Assembly (NCBI GenBank): GCA_000697475.1
Contig: JNEU01001091.1
Coordinates: 62,001-126,000, forward strand
Reading direction: 5' to 3'
Origin: Lichtheimia corymbifera B2541
Taxonomy: Eukaryota; Mucoromycota; Mucoromycetes; Mucorales; Lichtheimiaceae
DNA length: 64,000 nt
Part shown: in pieces, positions 52,010-64,000 of the stretch
Position numbering within the stretch: position 1 is the stretch's first letter
Layout: each line of letters starts with the position of its first letter
Program-made: the position numbers and the translations under genes
The notes under the pieces: model-generated
The model's input: only the letters and a program-made list of their open reading frames with translations
What the model was told of the DNA's origin: nothing
Database searches by the model: none

Positions 52010-53182
52010 CTACATGATATCCCACAGGTCTTCCAATGCACAACACACTTTGCTGCAGGCAACGGATGCTGATAGTGCAAAACTTGAAATGCCTATAATA
52101 ATAAACCCACCATCATCAATCAATCTCATCTCGATATACCCAATCTTGTAAAACGATCCCACTTACCAATCTTTTCCTCCACATAGGCATCGGCAAAAGT
52201 ATCCGCACCCTTAGCCATTGCTCCGACCGAGACAACAATCTTCTTATCCTTGGGTACTTGCTTGAAATAAGGATATAAACGCACTTTGGTCGCGTTCCAT
52301 GACAATGCTATGCATCCCAAAATGAGCTTCAAGGATTGATGGATCATCCCTAATCTACTCACCAATCTTCTTTGAGTTTTCTGGAATATACTGAGTGACA
52401 GGTGGTGGCATGATTTCCAATAGCTTCTTGTTATCATCTCCACTGACAATGCATCCCTTTTCCAATAGTTGTACTAGGAAATAGCATAGATGAATACCTT
52501 GTATATAAACGAGGATACAATGTCATCACTTACCCATAAGACCAGAGAAACGCTTGATGGTACGTGGAATTCGACATTCGGGATTGATGCGAATAACGAC
52601 ACCTTTAGCTGTGTGGATATAGACCTGGCAAAATATATATGAGAGACCCGATCGATTTAAACGCACGGACATTGGAAGAGAGTTCTATATATACCTGCAA
52701 ATGGCCTGATTTGTTCAATGGACTATCCAATAGAGCCAAGAGACACTGGAACAAGTGTATATGATGTTAATGATATGCTTTTTTTCGCCTTCCCATATAC
52801 CAAAACACCTCAAACCGAAGGCTTTTTTGTTTACCTGATGCACAATATCGGGGCGAGCGTCAGCAATATCACGACCCAAACGCTTCAAGATCGACTGATG
52901 TTCGTCGCAATTGAGCAACTGCATTTTCGAGTCGAACCGGTATGGATTAAGGCGAGCAGCTTCCAGTGAGGCATTCTCCAAAATGACAATGAGTTGTTGA
53001 TTGTCGTCCTTTTTGTTTTGCTCTTCTTCAGGCTGTTGTTGTTGTTGCTGCTTTTGTTCTTTTTGTGTTGAAGACGAAGAAGAAGACGAAGGTGCCTCTT
53101 TGGCCTCGCGTGGCTCTTGAGTCTCGGCTTTGACTTTCTTGGTCACGCTTGTCTCGGCGGACGCCTTTAAATCGTCAGACAT
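52010..53182 (-). CDS. EMG1: rRNA pseudouridine N1-methyltransferase Emg1/Nep1
   Basis: Six exons (53182-52835, 52745-52695, 52624-52534, 52473-52363, 52307-52167, 52092-52010) give 274 aa. After a Lys/Glu/Gln/Ser-rich N-terminus the SPOUT-family core reads [33 protein letters not shown], then [74 protein letters not shown] and [20 protein letters not shown]. These match Emg1/Nep1, which methylates the hypermodified 18S rRNA pseudouridine and is needed for 40S biogenesis in the nucleolus. The internal A/G-rich disordered N-terminus is longer than in yeast. Confidence 0.97.
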
Positions 53183-53477
53183 TGGCCTCTTCAATGTGGA
53201 AATCTTGAAAGTGTAAAAGGGCGAAAAGAAGTGTGCAGTTCAACCATGTCTACTGAGACACGACCAATATTTTCATTGAACCAGAAGCCCCGCTCATCTA
53301 TTATGAACATCTTTACAAGATCCATCAGCTAATATAGTGTACAAAAAACGAGCCTTTATATATGCTTTTTATATGACGTATAAAGAAAGGGGATCTAGGT
53401 ATTCAAACATCGTCTTCTCTTTTATCATGTACTTTTTTGCCCTTAATGATGTACGGGTTTCGAGCCTACAGATCAGA
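53183..53477. other. short intergenic region
   Basis: Promoter of EMG1 and 3' region of the ferredoxin gene (both minus strand). No gene is seen. Confidence 0.5.
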
Positions 53478-54262
53478 TTAGCTTTCCCCATCCGTCACAT
53501 GACCCTCCTCCTTGTTGTTGCCATCGTTACCATCTACTCTCAAATTCCGCGTTGCCGATGGTAAACGAACCGTCAAGCCATCCAATTCATCATTCATAAA
53601 GATTTGACATCCTAGCCGTGATCTATCCAAGTAACAATCTTTGATCAGGAACATGCACCGGTTGCCATGTTGTTTTACCCCCCCCCCCACTCACGTTTCA
53701 GTCAAACCAAATGCCAAGTCAAGCATATCATTTTCTTCATCTGATGGCTCTTCCATCTTGTCGTAGTAATCGGGTTCGCAGATCACGTGGCAAGTAGAGC
53801 ATGCCAAAGATCCTTCACAGGCACCTGTTGATTCCATCATCCATGAGCATCCCCGTTGGTTACTTTTCTGCATTTTGCTCCCTTACATTCCAAATCAATG
53901 TCATAACGTTGTGCAAGATCAAGCATCGAATCGCCCTCTACAGCTTTGACCGAGATCTCTTCGCCATCCGGCATAATAAAGTGGACAGTGTATGGTCTTT
54001 TTTTTGTAAATAATATATCAGCATGCTTTGTACATTGATCGTTTCATGATGTGGATACTCACCCTTCTCCCCGAGAAATACCCCCTTTGCCATGCAACAA
54101 GACTGAAGAGACGATTGGGTGAGCAGATCGATTCATGGAAAAAAAGTGTTGCCCATTACCTGGTGCAGTGGCGATCGTGCGCTTCCAGTTGTGTTGAGCA
54201 GCTACAGACTTTCGAAAGGATGCTGATACAGTAGAGGCTTTACTGGTGAATAGACGAAGCAT
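53478..54262 (-). CDS. mitochondrial 2Fe-2S ferredoxin (adrenodoxin / Yah1 type)
   Basis: Five exons (54262-54160, 54102-54063, 53996-53887, 53824-53695, 53622-53478) give 175 aa. The presequence [20 protein letters not shown] is basic and Ser-rich. The core reads [35 protein letters not shown], then [14 protein letters not shown] with the C-x5-C-x2-C cluster, [20 protein letters not shown] with the fourth Cys. Yah1-type ferredoxins carry electrons from ferredoxin reductase for iron-sulfur cluster and heme A synthesis. The C-terminus is longer and acidic. A poly-C run lies in the last intron (about 53678-53688). Confidence 0.95.
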
Positions 54263-54418
54263 GATATATTGGTAGGAGAAAGAAGAAACGTGGAAAAAAG
54301 TATCTGTGTGTTTTTGCTATTCGGATATAGGCATGCCCCGCAACCATCGGTTCTATGAATCTCCGAAATGAAAGAGAGAGACAGAGAGAAATGTGTCATT
54401 TATGACTCTTTTTGTATT

Positions 54419-56420
54419 TCATACATCAAGATCAGCAAGGTCAGAGCCATCACCAAATACTTGATCAAAATCTTCCTCATCACTAAACTCTTCAATAGGA
54501 TCATCTACATCTTCTGTACTAGCTGAAGGTTCAAGCAGTGCGGCACCTCGGTTCCAAAGCCCTATGCAATCCAAAGCGGAATCAGGATTTCCGGAAAGCC
54601 GCGCATATATACCACACACAAGGTTTTTACTTACCAATGCTAGGCTCTTTGGTCCTTTGTTGGTATACAACATCCAAATACTGTGGCCGGCCAAATCCGA
54701 AAATCCCCTGACTCTTGAGTCGCCCATGGTTTGCTTGTGCCATTGTTCCATACATGGCTATCAACGCTTCGTATTCATCACCCGCATGGTCCTAGATAAT
54801 AATCACAATGAGCCCTTTTTGCTAATAATCTCTCTCTCTCGTTGGATACTTACCCTCCAATCATCCAGCGAAGCCAAATAATCTCCTTCGCACATCCAAT
54901 CAATTGCTTTGGAAGCATCCTCAATGTGTGTAAAAAAGTTCAGGTAATGCTCGTAGATGTACGGTGTTAAATGATGCCAATCTGCTAGTCGTTCCAGGAT
55001 AACCTAATATAATTCCATATTAGCACTCAGGATGGTATATGCCTCTTGATTTGTACCTCTGGTAATGATTCAAGCTTGCCATCAGAGCTGCCTGTTTTAG
55101 ATTCGATTAGCTTGTATATAAGCCGCCATATATACCCATACATACGTTTAGCATAAAGCACTTTGCCAACTGCATGGAATAAAGAAAGAGGCTCTTCTCT
55201 ATTATCACAAAGATATCATGTTGATATGAAATTGACACAGCATTGCACTATCCACACACTTACCTCGATTCTGCCACTTGTATATCAATCCTTCGCCGTT
55301 TGGTATTGTCCCTTGATCGAGATGTTGACGGAATACAGTAATATTGCAAATTGTTGATGGCGTTTCTTATATCTCCACGCGATGACTCGGCTATACGTGA
55401 TATTGTATCTTTGGTCAAAGCGACTGGTGTAGTATTTCTTTCTAGGTCGTATGTCCGATTCAGTGCTTTGTTGATGGCTGATAATGTGATTGGATTGAAT
55501 CTTGTAAAGTAAGAGGAGGGGTGATTAATTACTTTTTTGCTCGCAATGCGTATATAAAGACCACTTACTCTACGATATGGCATCCTGGATGGGTCGTTAT
55601 ATGCTGTGGTATCAGGTCCCTGAGACTCGTTAATTGCGTATCATTGCGTCGACCTTCAATGGGCATGGTTGCTTCTGTCACGATGAGTACGATTAAAAAG
55701 GGCTCTGTTGAAGAAAGGCAGTTGTATAGCAATTGATGGAATCGGGTTTGAAGTGCGTCATTGCCGAGATAAGGAAGATCATCAAGCAAGATGATTTGAC
55801 GTCGTCGGCTCATGTTGTTATGGTGCTGGCTTCCAAGCGAAGAATACAATGTTGCCTCGTGCAGAAATCGTTCCAGCTTGCTAATGCTTGACTGATATTC
55901 TAAATTGATATGTCTAGTGAGACTCCATGCAAACAATGAATACAATCCGTACCTGGTTCATTGTATCGATCCAGAATGGTTTCCCATTCGACCAACGGGA
56001 TGTTATCTTCTGCAGCCAATAATCGTATCATGGTGCTTTTCCCTGATCCTGCAGGTCCTGATAATACAAGAAGCTGATTGGATTGGTCACTCGACTTGGC
56101 CCTTTGCATTGATATGTTGCCCACCATTCACATACCTTGACATGACTGAGCGTATCGATTACTGCTCTCACTTCCTTGACTTTGGCTGGTCGTACAGCGA
56201 GCGTCTACATGCATGTATCGTCAGTACACATGGAGGATATATACGATCTTCGATATCATACTTACACCAAGTGTTGGTTTATGCTTGTCAACCCATAGGT
56301 GATCTACAAATCGAAACGCATGCTGCGTGTTGGAGAATTGCAGGAACAGAGGTCGAATGGCGACGTGTAGAGCTTACTTTCAGGCGATCGGATCGGAGGA
56401 GCAGATGGAAATATAAAGGG
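54419..56420 (-). CDS. Rad17/Rad24-like checkpoint clamp loader (5' end incomplete)
   Basis: Many small exons. Those traced: 56420-56378, 56303-56266, 56204-56136, 56094-55953, 55899-55569, 55500-55264 and several more down to the stop at 54419. The entry DHLWVDKHKPTLG (LWVEKY-like), then TLAVRPAKVKEVRAVIDTL, QLLVLSGPAGSGKSTMIRLL (Walker A), RRQIILLDDLPYLG (Walker B) and SRIAESSRGDIRNAINNLQY (clamp-loader lid) fit Rad17/Rad24, which loads the 9-1-1 clamp at DNA damage. The acidic C-terminus (EEFSDEEDFDQVFGDGSDLA) is also typical. The first exon was not found: the frame at 56420 is entered through an acceptor (CAATAG), so more sequence lies upstream. One intron is only 41 nt (56135-56095). Confidence 0.85.
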
Positions 56421-57019
56421 CTATTGACATGTGTGAGATCTAGAGTCGATCGATCGAGGCGGTAAAGCATTACTGGAGGATTCATATGTGAGTATGCTGC
56501 AGGGACGAAGAAGAGAAGCGGTGCTTGATGCGTCTCTCACTTCCAGCTCTCATGTATTGATTGTACTCGCAGGTCGAAAAATGCTGCTTGGTCTTGGAAG
56601 CACATGATATGACGTCGGTCTAACATCAAGGATGAATTACATTATGAGGATTTTCAAGAGCTTTCTTCGCATCATCAAGGTACAGTGGAGTGCTTTGTTT
56701 TTTGGAATAGTACTTCACTGGAGCTTACTGGATGTGTTTCATGTGGACCGGTTCCTTTCCTTCAACAGTAGATCACCCTCCCCCCTTATGCTTAATCGAA
56801 TGTGTATATATTAACATCCCACCACCAACTTCCAAATATTATGGTTTGCTAGATTGAAGAAATAAGCTGATGCTTTATAATAAATATATTGGTTTGTTCT
56901 ATCATACAAAGGAAATTTACAAAAAAAAGGAAAAGGAAAACGCATACAACAGGATGGGGGGGGGTATTATATATATATATACATGATGTGCCTGTGTGGA
57001 ATAGTAGTGTAACTGGATG
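56421..57019. other. intergenic region
   Basis: Presumably includes the unassigned 5' exon and promoter of the Rad17-like gene and the 3' UTR of the sulfate permease gene. A G-run and (TA)n tract lie at about 56956-56981. Confidence 0.5.
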
Positions 57020-59561
57020 TTATACTGCATTGGATTGGCCAATCTTCTTTTCTTCATCATTCACCTGAGAATGACGTGCCTGATCAGGTAGCTCGGGAGC
57101 TGTGATGATTTGGGATTCCTGAGTGAGCGCGTGATTGGCGACAACGGCATCAGCAGCATCAGCCATGGTGACGAAAAAGTAAGGGAAAACATCAACGACG
57201 ACAGTCTTTTTGCCATCAACGCCTGCAGTACCAGCCTGGGGAACGACGCTGTGATGAGTGGTACGTCGAGAGACAGGAGGTCGTCGTACATCTTCAATGA
57301 CCACCACATCTGTTTTGTTCTTGCCGTCATCACTTGACCCGTCTTGTGAGGGACCATCTTCATCCACATCATTGTCATCATCATCGTCATCATTGACGGT
57401 GGCATTAAGGTCTGAGTGGAATGGGCCATGTTTACCACTGCGGCGGTGTTGAGTGCCAAATCCTGCAAGCAGCAGTGATTTACGGACGGCCAATGAGTCA
57501 TTGAGGACAAAGTACCAATGCACAGCTTCACCAGCGTAGCGTTCCACCATAAGTACAGCTTCCTTGATTTCCTCAAATGCGGTATAATCCATTTGATCCA
57601 CGTGTGTGAGATCCATGATGATGGCTTTGATCATTGGTTTCTCAGCATCTTTTTCATCAGGCTTGGCAGTATCGCTCCAAGGACGATCATAGCCTTGTGA
57701 ATGTCCTCTTCGTGTGGTACGCTTGATTTCGTCCATCAGCTTTTCGAAAAAGAAGATAGAGTTTTCAAATACAAGGTTCTCTTGTGGTTGGAAACACACC
57801 ACACCAGGAGCGACAGGATGCACCATATGACCCATAGTAGGATGAGTGATCGAGAAAAATTGTGTTGGTGATGATTCAAGACGACCCAAGATGGCGTATT
57901 TTGGACGAGCAGAGCGGTAAAGTTGCACAATCAAGGACAAACCAACTGGGACATAAACGCTGATATCGATGCGAGTCACCAAGCAAATGATATAAGCGGC
58001 CGCGAAAATGACAAGCTCGGAAGGATTAAGACGCCAAAACTTGAGCCATGTTCTGGGACCCACAATAAGATCAGTCACTGCATGTGCAATCACCGCGGCA
58101 AGGCTTGATGTAGGGATGAATTGGAATGCGGGTGTGAATACATAGAGTGCAAGCACCACGATGATGGCCACTAAAATGTTGCTGAGAGGCGTTCGTACAC
58201 CAGATTTGGAATTGACAGCTGAACGGCAAAAGGATCCTGTGGAGGGATAGGCGGAAAAGAAGGATCCAAAGATGTTGGTTAAACCAAGGGATAAGATTTC
58301 TTGGTTCACCTCAACTATTACCATCACAAGCTTAAATCAGTCATCCATTATGAGGAATGTGCATGTGTGCATGTATCATACTTACTGCGATAGTCACTCT
58401 TTTTACCCAAGCTGGTGGAAATAGCGCAATGCTCCATAATCAACAAGACAACCATGCTTGGAAGAAATGATGACACTTGCCCAAGCAAGTCGGTTTTGAT
58501 CTCTGGTACACCCATCAGCTGGAAACCAGAAGGAACGGGGCCGAGGATTTGAAAGGGGCTTTCTTCCAAATGGCCAAAGTGATTGATTAACCAGGATAAG
58601 AAGGTTGTAAATACGAGCACAACGATGTTACGAGCGATGTTGAAATAGAACAGGGGTCGAGCATATTTCGAGTATCGGCGAGTAAGATACTTGCATGAAT
58701 ACTTGACACCGTATAGCCAAACGAGAGAGAGAATGCCGATAAGGGCATCAATTTTTGCTTCTGGGAGTGCTTTGAGCGTATTTCCAAAGACCATGTATGG
58801 GACATCGTGGTTGTTGACATGGACACCAAGGATCTTGGGCAACTGCGAAATGACAATTGTAAGGCCACTACCTGCCATAAAACCAGCAATAGCAGGCTGA
58901 CAAATGAAACGGAAAAGGATGCCAAGACGTAAAGCGCTGACGACAAATAGGATGATGCCAGATAAAAGGGCCATAGTAGTCGCAAACTGATGTAATGTCC
59001 ATTCTCCAGAAGTAAATTGGGGGCTCGATTCAATCGTTGTAAAGATTTGGCCAACAAACAACGAGCTAATAGCAGTGGTACCTTTGAAAACAAAAGATGC
59101 AATGCACACATGTGCATAAGTATCTTGCATGTTGCAGCTAGATAAGGGTGCTTACCGATGTTGATATCTTTGGAAGTGCCGAAAAAAGGATAAAGTGCTG
59201 TGCCAACAAAGCTGGAGTACAAGCCGTATTCTGGAGTAAACCCAGCAAGCTTGGCTGCATATACAAATTATTGCTCGCATTAGCTCGTATGTCCTTTGCC
59301 ATGTGTTGATATATCTGCATGTGCATTGCACGAATGCTGCATACCATAAGCCATCGATTGTGGGACAACAATAGCGCCTAGAGTAATAGCAGCAAGTATA
59401 TCACCGGTAGCCCAACTCCATTTGTAATGAGGCAGCCAATGTATTATCGGTAGGCAGCCGCTGAAGTATGATTTGATATGGGATGGCAAGTGACGAGAGA
59501 AGGATCTTGCCTGGTCAACATATTTGGGTGGTGGGTTGTCGAGGTATACGGTGGTTGACAT
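57020..59561 (-). CDS. SulP-family sulfate permease with STAS domain
   Basis: Four exons (59561-59345, 59254-59156, 59081-58386, 58314-57020) give 768 aa. The first membrane segments read WATGDILAAITLGAIVVPQS and MAYAKLAGFTPEYGLYSSFV (SulP signature). Others include FICQPAIAGFMAGSGLTIVI and GLTNIFGSFFSAYPSTGSFC. After about ten to twelve membrane helices, a cytosolic STAS domain carries AIIMDLTHVDQMDYTAFEEI. An acidic insert (Asp-rich, about residue 640) interrupts the STAS region. It should import sulfate across the plasma membrane (SUL1/SUL2-like). A TATATAAA lies about 95 nt upstream of the start. Confidence 0.95.
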
Positions 59562-61413
59562 AGCAAGATGGTGAATTGAGGAGGCGAGAAAAGGTGATGA
59601 CGATGATGGTGGTGGTGGTGGATGATGGCAAAAGAAAGAATGCCAATGTCGCTGTTTATATACATCCCAATTCAATGGCAAGATTTCTCTCAGATCTCTA
59701 TGGTGTACAAAATATTTGATTGACGTTTGAACCAGTGGCCACAAGCCAAGCTTGCGCTTTCACCAGTTCTGGTTAACAGATAAGGTTATTCTGCTACGTT
59801 TCAGAGTACAATATTCCCCCTCTCCCACGTCATTGATCTGCTGACTCCTTTTGGGAAGGCGATAGTATGATCTCCGTCACAAGGCGCCTGGGAGACTGAA
59901 CTTTAGAGTGCCATTGGAAGACACTAATTGAAACATGCGATAGCGCAATTATTCATTGGGGACACTTCCCAACAATGAAAACAGCTATTTAGATAGCGGA
60001 AAACCTTAAACGCCTTCGCCGATGCCATAGTGGCGTTGGTCGGCTCAATCTGAAATACATTATAGTTTATGTTTGTGCATGCCATTGTTTGTGTGCGTGT
60101 GTGTGTGCGTGTACTACCCAGGATTGTGCAGAAAAAGGCTGTTGTATACTATATGTTCAGCTCACATGGTACAGGTACGCACGATGACATCGGTTGTGCG
60201 ATGTTTGCAGTTGAAAATTGGATGATGATAATTGTGGTGTGTGTGTGTTTCTTGGTGTTACCGCACAACCCAGCTGATACTTTAGATTTTCAATCAACGA
60301 TTCAGTAAATCATAAGGGCCATGATAAGGTGGGGGATGAGAAACCTATGATGGGTGGGACACAAATTGGCCGTGTGAGCTCTCGAATCGTTTTCTTTATT
60401 CATCTTGCCAGCCACATATAATTACTGCGATGCAATGTAATAAGGTTTTGATACTAGCTACCTCTTGTGAGCCATGAGCTGCTGCATATGCACGCGCGTC
60501 AAATCTAATTCGCAGCTCAATGTATATTACTTTTCTCAACGCTAAACCGAGCATGGTATTATGGTAGGGTATCGGGGTCATTGCCGGTCACCATTGGTTA
60601 TCGACAGAGCTGCATATTTTGTTTGACTACTTAATTCGGAATGGCAAGCGAATAAAGAGCAAGAAGGTGATCTAGGGAGTTTAATAATTTACCACCGCAA
60701 GCCCATGTGGATGTCAATAGCCATATATGGATACCAGAAACCGCTATGATGACCTTGTTTGCATCGAATTCATTGGCTCATTTTGAACCATAGCACAAGA
60801 AGCACAAGCACACACACACAAACACTATTACACCTGCTCGGTCATTCCTAAACATAGAGAATAAATTTGTTGGTTTCCAGGAATGTGATCACGGGTACAG
60901 AATGTAGCTGCTTATCACCAGCAATGACGTCTTGTGCGCGTTGACCGCCAAAAAAGCATCCAGGTTACGTCGTTCCTCTTGTGCACATGGTAAATGCTGG
61001 CGTCATCTGGTTGCTATTTCTTTTGCATCTTGATGGTGCATATTGAAAGAAAGACGTATTTACCACCGAATAGGATGTTGCTCCGTTATTTGCACCTGCT
61101 CCGGCTGCGTGCATGACATGTACATTACTTTTACATCACCGGTCATATATCTCAAAAAAGGCCTCTTTTGACCACCCTTGCATCCCTGTTGGGCTTGCAA
61201 TATTCCAGGAACAGTAAAGAGCAGCTTTTTGATCTTGTGATATTCTACTCGCACACTCAGGGGAGAAAAGAGAGCTCGACTCGAGCATGCATGGTGACAC
61301 AATCTCCACACACATACACACACGCACACATGTAATACACATCAGGTAACTGCCCGGTCCGTGTTGTGCAGCTTTTTGAAAGAAAAACCGTTCTTTTAAC
61401 GTGTCTTGTAAAC
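59562..61413. other. intergenic region
   Basis: About 1.85 kb with promoter of the sulfate permease gene on the left and the 3' region of the next minus-strand gene on the right. It holds GT-rich microsatellite stretches (about 60083-60113 and 60235-60250) and CA-rich ones (about 60806-60822, 61304-61330). No gene is recognised. Confidence 0.5.
59655..59662 (-). promoter_or_regulatory. TATA-like box of the sulfate permease gene
   Basis: TATATAAA on the minus strand, about 94 nt upstream of the start codon at 59561. Confidence 0.5.
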
Positions 61414-62327
61414 TTAATGAACAAAATGGATGGGGCTATAGCAAACATTGTAGCCTTTCGAAACACCATTGGCCTCAAACAAATCATTCACCGAGAATGC
61501 GACTGTGATGTGTGGGTTATAGTTCTATTAAACAGCATTTGAGCACATGAGTAAGCCATCGTCGTTATCACCACACAAATAAGGCAAATGTCTAAACTCA
61601 CATCGGGATTGAAGAGAGCCGTGTTACCGCCTTTTGATGCATACAACTGGAAGATGGCTCGTCGAATGTTACGCAGGTCGCGTGAATCGACGATAAGTTG
61701 ATAAACGATATATTGCTCATTGTCGACTTTAACATCTTCACGACCAAGACATACGACACGGAAGCGGCTAGCTTGAATTTTGTGTTGCCTGGCAATGTTG
61801 TTGATCTCGTCCAAGGTTACACTGGCGTTGGCGAGGAGATTGAACTCCGGCGGTGTGACCACAGTGATATGGGATTCGCCTAGTTGAAACCATGATATCA
61901 GTCAACACCCAACGTGAGAAGGCTGTTTGACGTACGTACCTCTATTGAACAATGGCTGTTCGGTGCTATTCAACTCCTTGGCAATAGGCTCCACATACTT
62001 GTAATCAAGGTTCATTCCCAACCAACCTACCCATGCATTTAGCCATTCGCCCAATGGGCACTTTTTTTCATTCCACCATCGCCCTACCGTCATTTTCTTT
62101 GAAGGGAATTGAGGAGCTGTGATAAATACGTCTCGAAAGAGTCACGGGAGAGCCTAGAATGATCGATTAGAATATTGAATGGATCGACATTGCTCATTGT
62201 ATTTACCTTGATAAGGGACACCAAGAGGAGTTTGTTTGTGTTTGCCATTGGGAAAGGCATAGCCCAGGTCACAGAAAACCAAGATACAGCATAAACACGT
62301 GAGCGCAAAAGCGACAAGATTGACCAT
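61414..62327 (-). CDS. secreted 2H-phosphoesterase-like protein
   Basis: Four exons (62327-62207, 62131-61940, 61879-61602, 61524-61414) give 233 aa. The N-terminus MVNLVAFALTCLCCILVFCD, then LGYAF, is a signal peptide. After it comes DVFITAPQFPSKKMTVGRWW, an N-terminal helix region. The two catalytic-type motifs of the 2H superfamily are GESHITVVTPPEF (H-x-T) and NYNPHITVAFS (H-x-T), the second created only by splicing the last exon. It resembles the SAK-type 2H domain found in fungi, whose substrate is unknown; cyclic phosphate or RNA-end chemistry is inferred from the superfamily. A secreted form is unusual for RNA repair. Confidence 0.72.
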
Positions 62328-63094
62328 TTGGGTTATGGATGCCTGTTGAGGATGAGGTGGATTTCCATACTACAAGCGCGTTGAACCACATTTTATATCA
62401 CACAGATGAGACGGCTTACGTTGCACCACCATGGAGTACAAACTTACTATCAACCTACAAACGTGGGCAAAAATACAGGCTACTATTGACTGGAATCAAA
62501 AGAAAAATGTGGGATTATCCATCAACGAGTCACTTTTTGTATAGTCGAGCACATGCCCACCTTTGCCATCCTTTCACCTCTACTACTAGTATAACCAAGA
62601 TGCCGTAGAAATGATGATAATAATAAGAAGGGTGCTTTATATAAAATATCCGATTTCATCACTGCATTTTACCTATCTCTTCCTGACAACAATGGTCGTA
62701 TTGTAGTCGCTATATAAAAGTCAAGCTCTATGCCTTATCCAGATTGCTAAGGGTATCATAAAAGAGACGAACGACCTGCATGACACAATCCTCCTCTGTC
62801 ATAATAAAGAATGGTCATATTTGCATTTGTGGCTGTTTGGGATCTTTATTCAGCTAAACGAATGACAATGAACGCATATTTGGATAGCCATTAAGCAAAC
62901 AAACGAGCTATTTTCTAAGACTTTGTCACGGCCTGATAGATCCTTGTTTAATATGAATAGCACGGTGTGGCTGGCAATTAGCTGTAGGTGGTGGTGGTGG
63001 TAGCACGGATAATGCCGACGCAGGTGACCAAGAAAAAGCCTTCCCTTTCCCTTTCCTTCCTTCCAAATCAGTGGGCCGCTTATTGTTGCCTATC
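62328..63094. other. divergent intergenic region
   Basis: Promoter region for the 2H gene (minus) and the Brl1/Brr6-like gene (plus). A short GGTGGT run lies at about 62989-63001 and a CCTTTCC-rich leader at about 63039-63063. No gene seen. Confidence 0.5.
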
Positions 63095-64000
63095 ATGGCT
63101 TTCCAACGTACGCGAGAGGCACCCATGGACTTTGAGTACGAACATGCACCCCATTTCTCTTATAACGTATTTAATTCCTACAACAACGTCGCCCATGGTA
63201 AGTCTTGCAATGCCCTTTACGCTTTTTGTCTTGTACTCACTATACCCATGATGCACCCCAGATCTTGCAAAAAAGGCTGCTCATTCAGTAGCAAGTGGTT
63301 TCTATGTGCCTGAATCAAGATCGAACAAACGAGATCCACCCGAAATCAGCCATGTATCAACAAAGCTGGATGATATTACCTTGAACGACACTTTACCGCA
63401 GGCAGCAGCAGCATCACCACTTCCTGCACCACTATCCCCGATTCAAGATACTGAACAAAAGCAATCATCTGTAAGGAAACAATACATTCGCGATGTACTA
63501 TGGGATATTAGATATTCATTGGAAAACTTAGAGTATGTCATCGTCATCTTTACCGCAAACACCACCTGATCTATCTCTGGAGGCACCTTCAACAACATCC
63601 CCCAATGACTTACCACTCATTCAAGCTCCTGCACCAGTACCACCGCCACCAGCACCTTCGCATCAACATCTTCATCAGCATATATACCCCTCAGCACCAT
63701 CAACACAAGAAGAGCAACGAGATAATTGGATTATCTTAGCTACAGGGTAAATGAGGATGGGATCTTCAATGCAGGCCCGTATACTAATTAACCTGGTGAT
63801 GTAGAATGTTACATGTCGGATGCCAGATCGCTTTGTTTACGCTGGCCGTATTCGTTGTGGTTCAATTTGCTGTCGCTCTTAGACGAGATGTTTCTCAAAG
63901 GATGGCTATTTATGAATCAGGTAGGCTGTGTAAAAAGCGCAACAAGGCAAGCAATGACTTATACACTTGTTTAGATATTCTTGAGGATCATTATCATTGT
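63095..64000 (+). CDS. Brl1/Brr6-like nuclear-envelope protein (partial, runs off window)
   Basis: Exons 63095-63197, 63262-63471, 63532-63746, 63805-63920 and 63975 onward. The N-terminal part is disordered and Pro/Ser-rich. The membrane segment MLHVGCQIALFTLAVFVVVQ is followed by FAVALRRDVSQRMAIYES, then DILEDHYHC at the window edge. The hydrophobic helix, the R-x-DV...E/Y...DIL...C order and the Cys are those of the Brl1/Brr6 domain, whose cysteines form disulfides in the nuclear-envelope lumen. These proteins act in nuclear pore assembly and membrane lipid balance. The call rests on a truncated domain. A frame reading through 63472-63531 is rejected because only splicing there keeps the downstream frame open. 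Confidence 0.7.

Noticed and set aside
63472..63531. Read-through frame RKQYIRDVLWDIRY in the Brl1/Brr6-like gene
   Set aside because: It starts with GTAAGG and ends with ACTTAG; only splicing it out keeps the downstream exon and membrane segment in frame.

Overview
This window looks like nuclear chromosomal DNA of an early-diverging filamentous fungus, most likely a Mucoromycota species. The reasons are the many short spliceosomal introns (about 41-75 nt), intron-rich genes with clearly fungal products (Zn2Cys6 factor, WOPR/Gti1-Pac2 regulator, Pho85-type cyclins, SulP sulfate permease, Dsc3-like subunit), and AT-rich intergenic DNA with microsatellites. The species assignment is inference. 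Exon boundaries were derived by hand from splice consensus plus reading-frame continuity; gene names rest on recognised family motifs, not on a database search.

Left part (1-29.8 kb): a Zn2Cys6 transcription factor; a DUF2408/UPF0662 protein; a block of about five diverged 160-195 bp tandem repeats; TRIP4/ASC-1 (RQT complex); a Pho80/Pcl-type cyclin; a WOPR-domain regulator; mitochondrial Hsp60; an Acf1/Itc1-like ISWI subunit (WAC-DDT-WHIM); an ER-type membrane FKBP; an ACOT9-type acyl-CoA thioesterase; ornithine carbamoyltransferase with two inverted Gcn4-type sites; and a second Pcl-type cyclin. Three introns here are of the GC-AG class.

Middle part (29.8-47 kb): gene-poor and repeat-rich, with a dispersed repeat arranged as an inverted pair plus a third copy, a degenerate 125-150 bp tandem array, a frameshifted relic, a tiny four-exon gene, and a perfect 20-bp-arm hairpin. 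Next to the hairpin lies the most striking locus: a four-exon gene (40716-45584) whose exons join in frame into one 1564-residue protein. It has an N-terminal XPG/FEN1-like (PIN-fold) nuclease and a C-terminal Fanzor/TnpB-like RuvC nuclease with zinc finger, and both active sites look intact. This is a candidate dual-nuclease, eukaryotic RNA-guided (Fanzor-related) system.

Right part (47-64 kb) returns to compact housekeeping genes: ROK1 DEAD-box helicase, Dsc3-like subunit, a secreted coiled protein of unknown function, EMG1/NEP1 rRNA methyltransferase, mitochondrial 2Fe-2S ferredoxin (Yah1 type), a Rad17/Rad24-like checkpoint clamp loader, a SulP sulfate permease, a secreted 2H-phosphoesterase-like protein, and the start of a Brl1/Brr6-like nuclear-envelope protein cut off by the window end. 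Apart from ribosome biogenesis (ROK1, EMG1), the neighbours show no common pathway; they form an ordinary fungal gene neighbourhood interrupted by the repeat-rich island that carries the nuclease-fusion gene.
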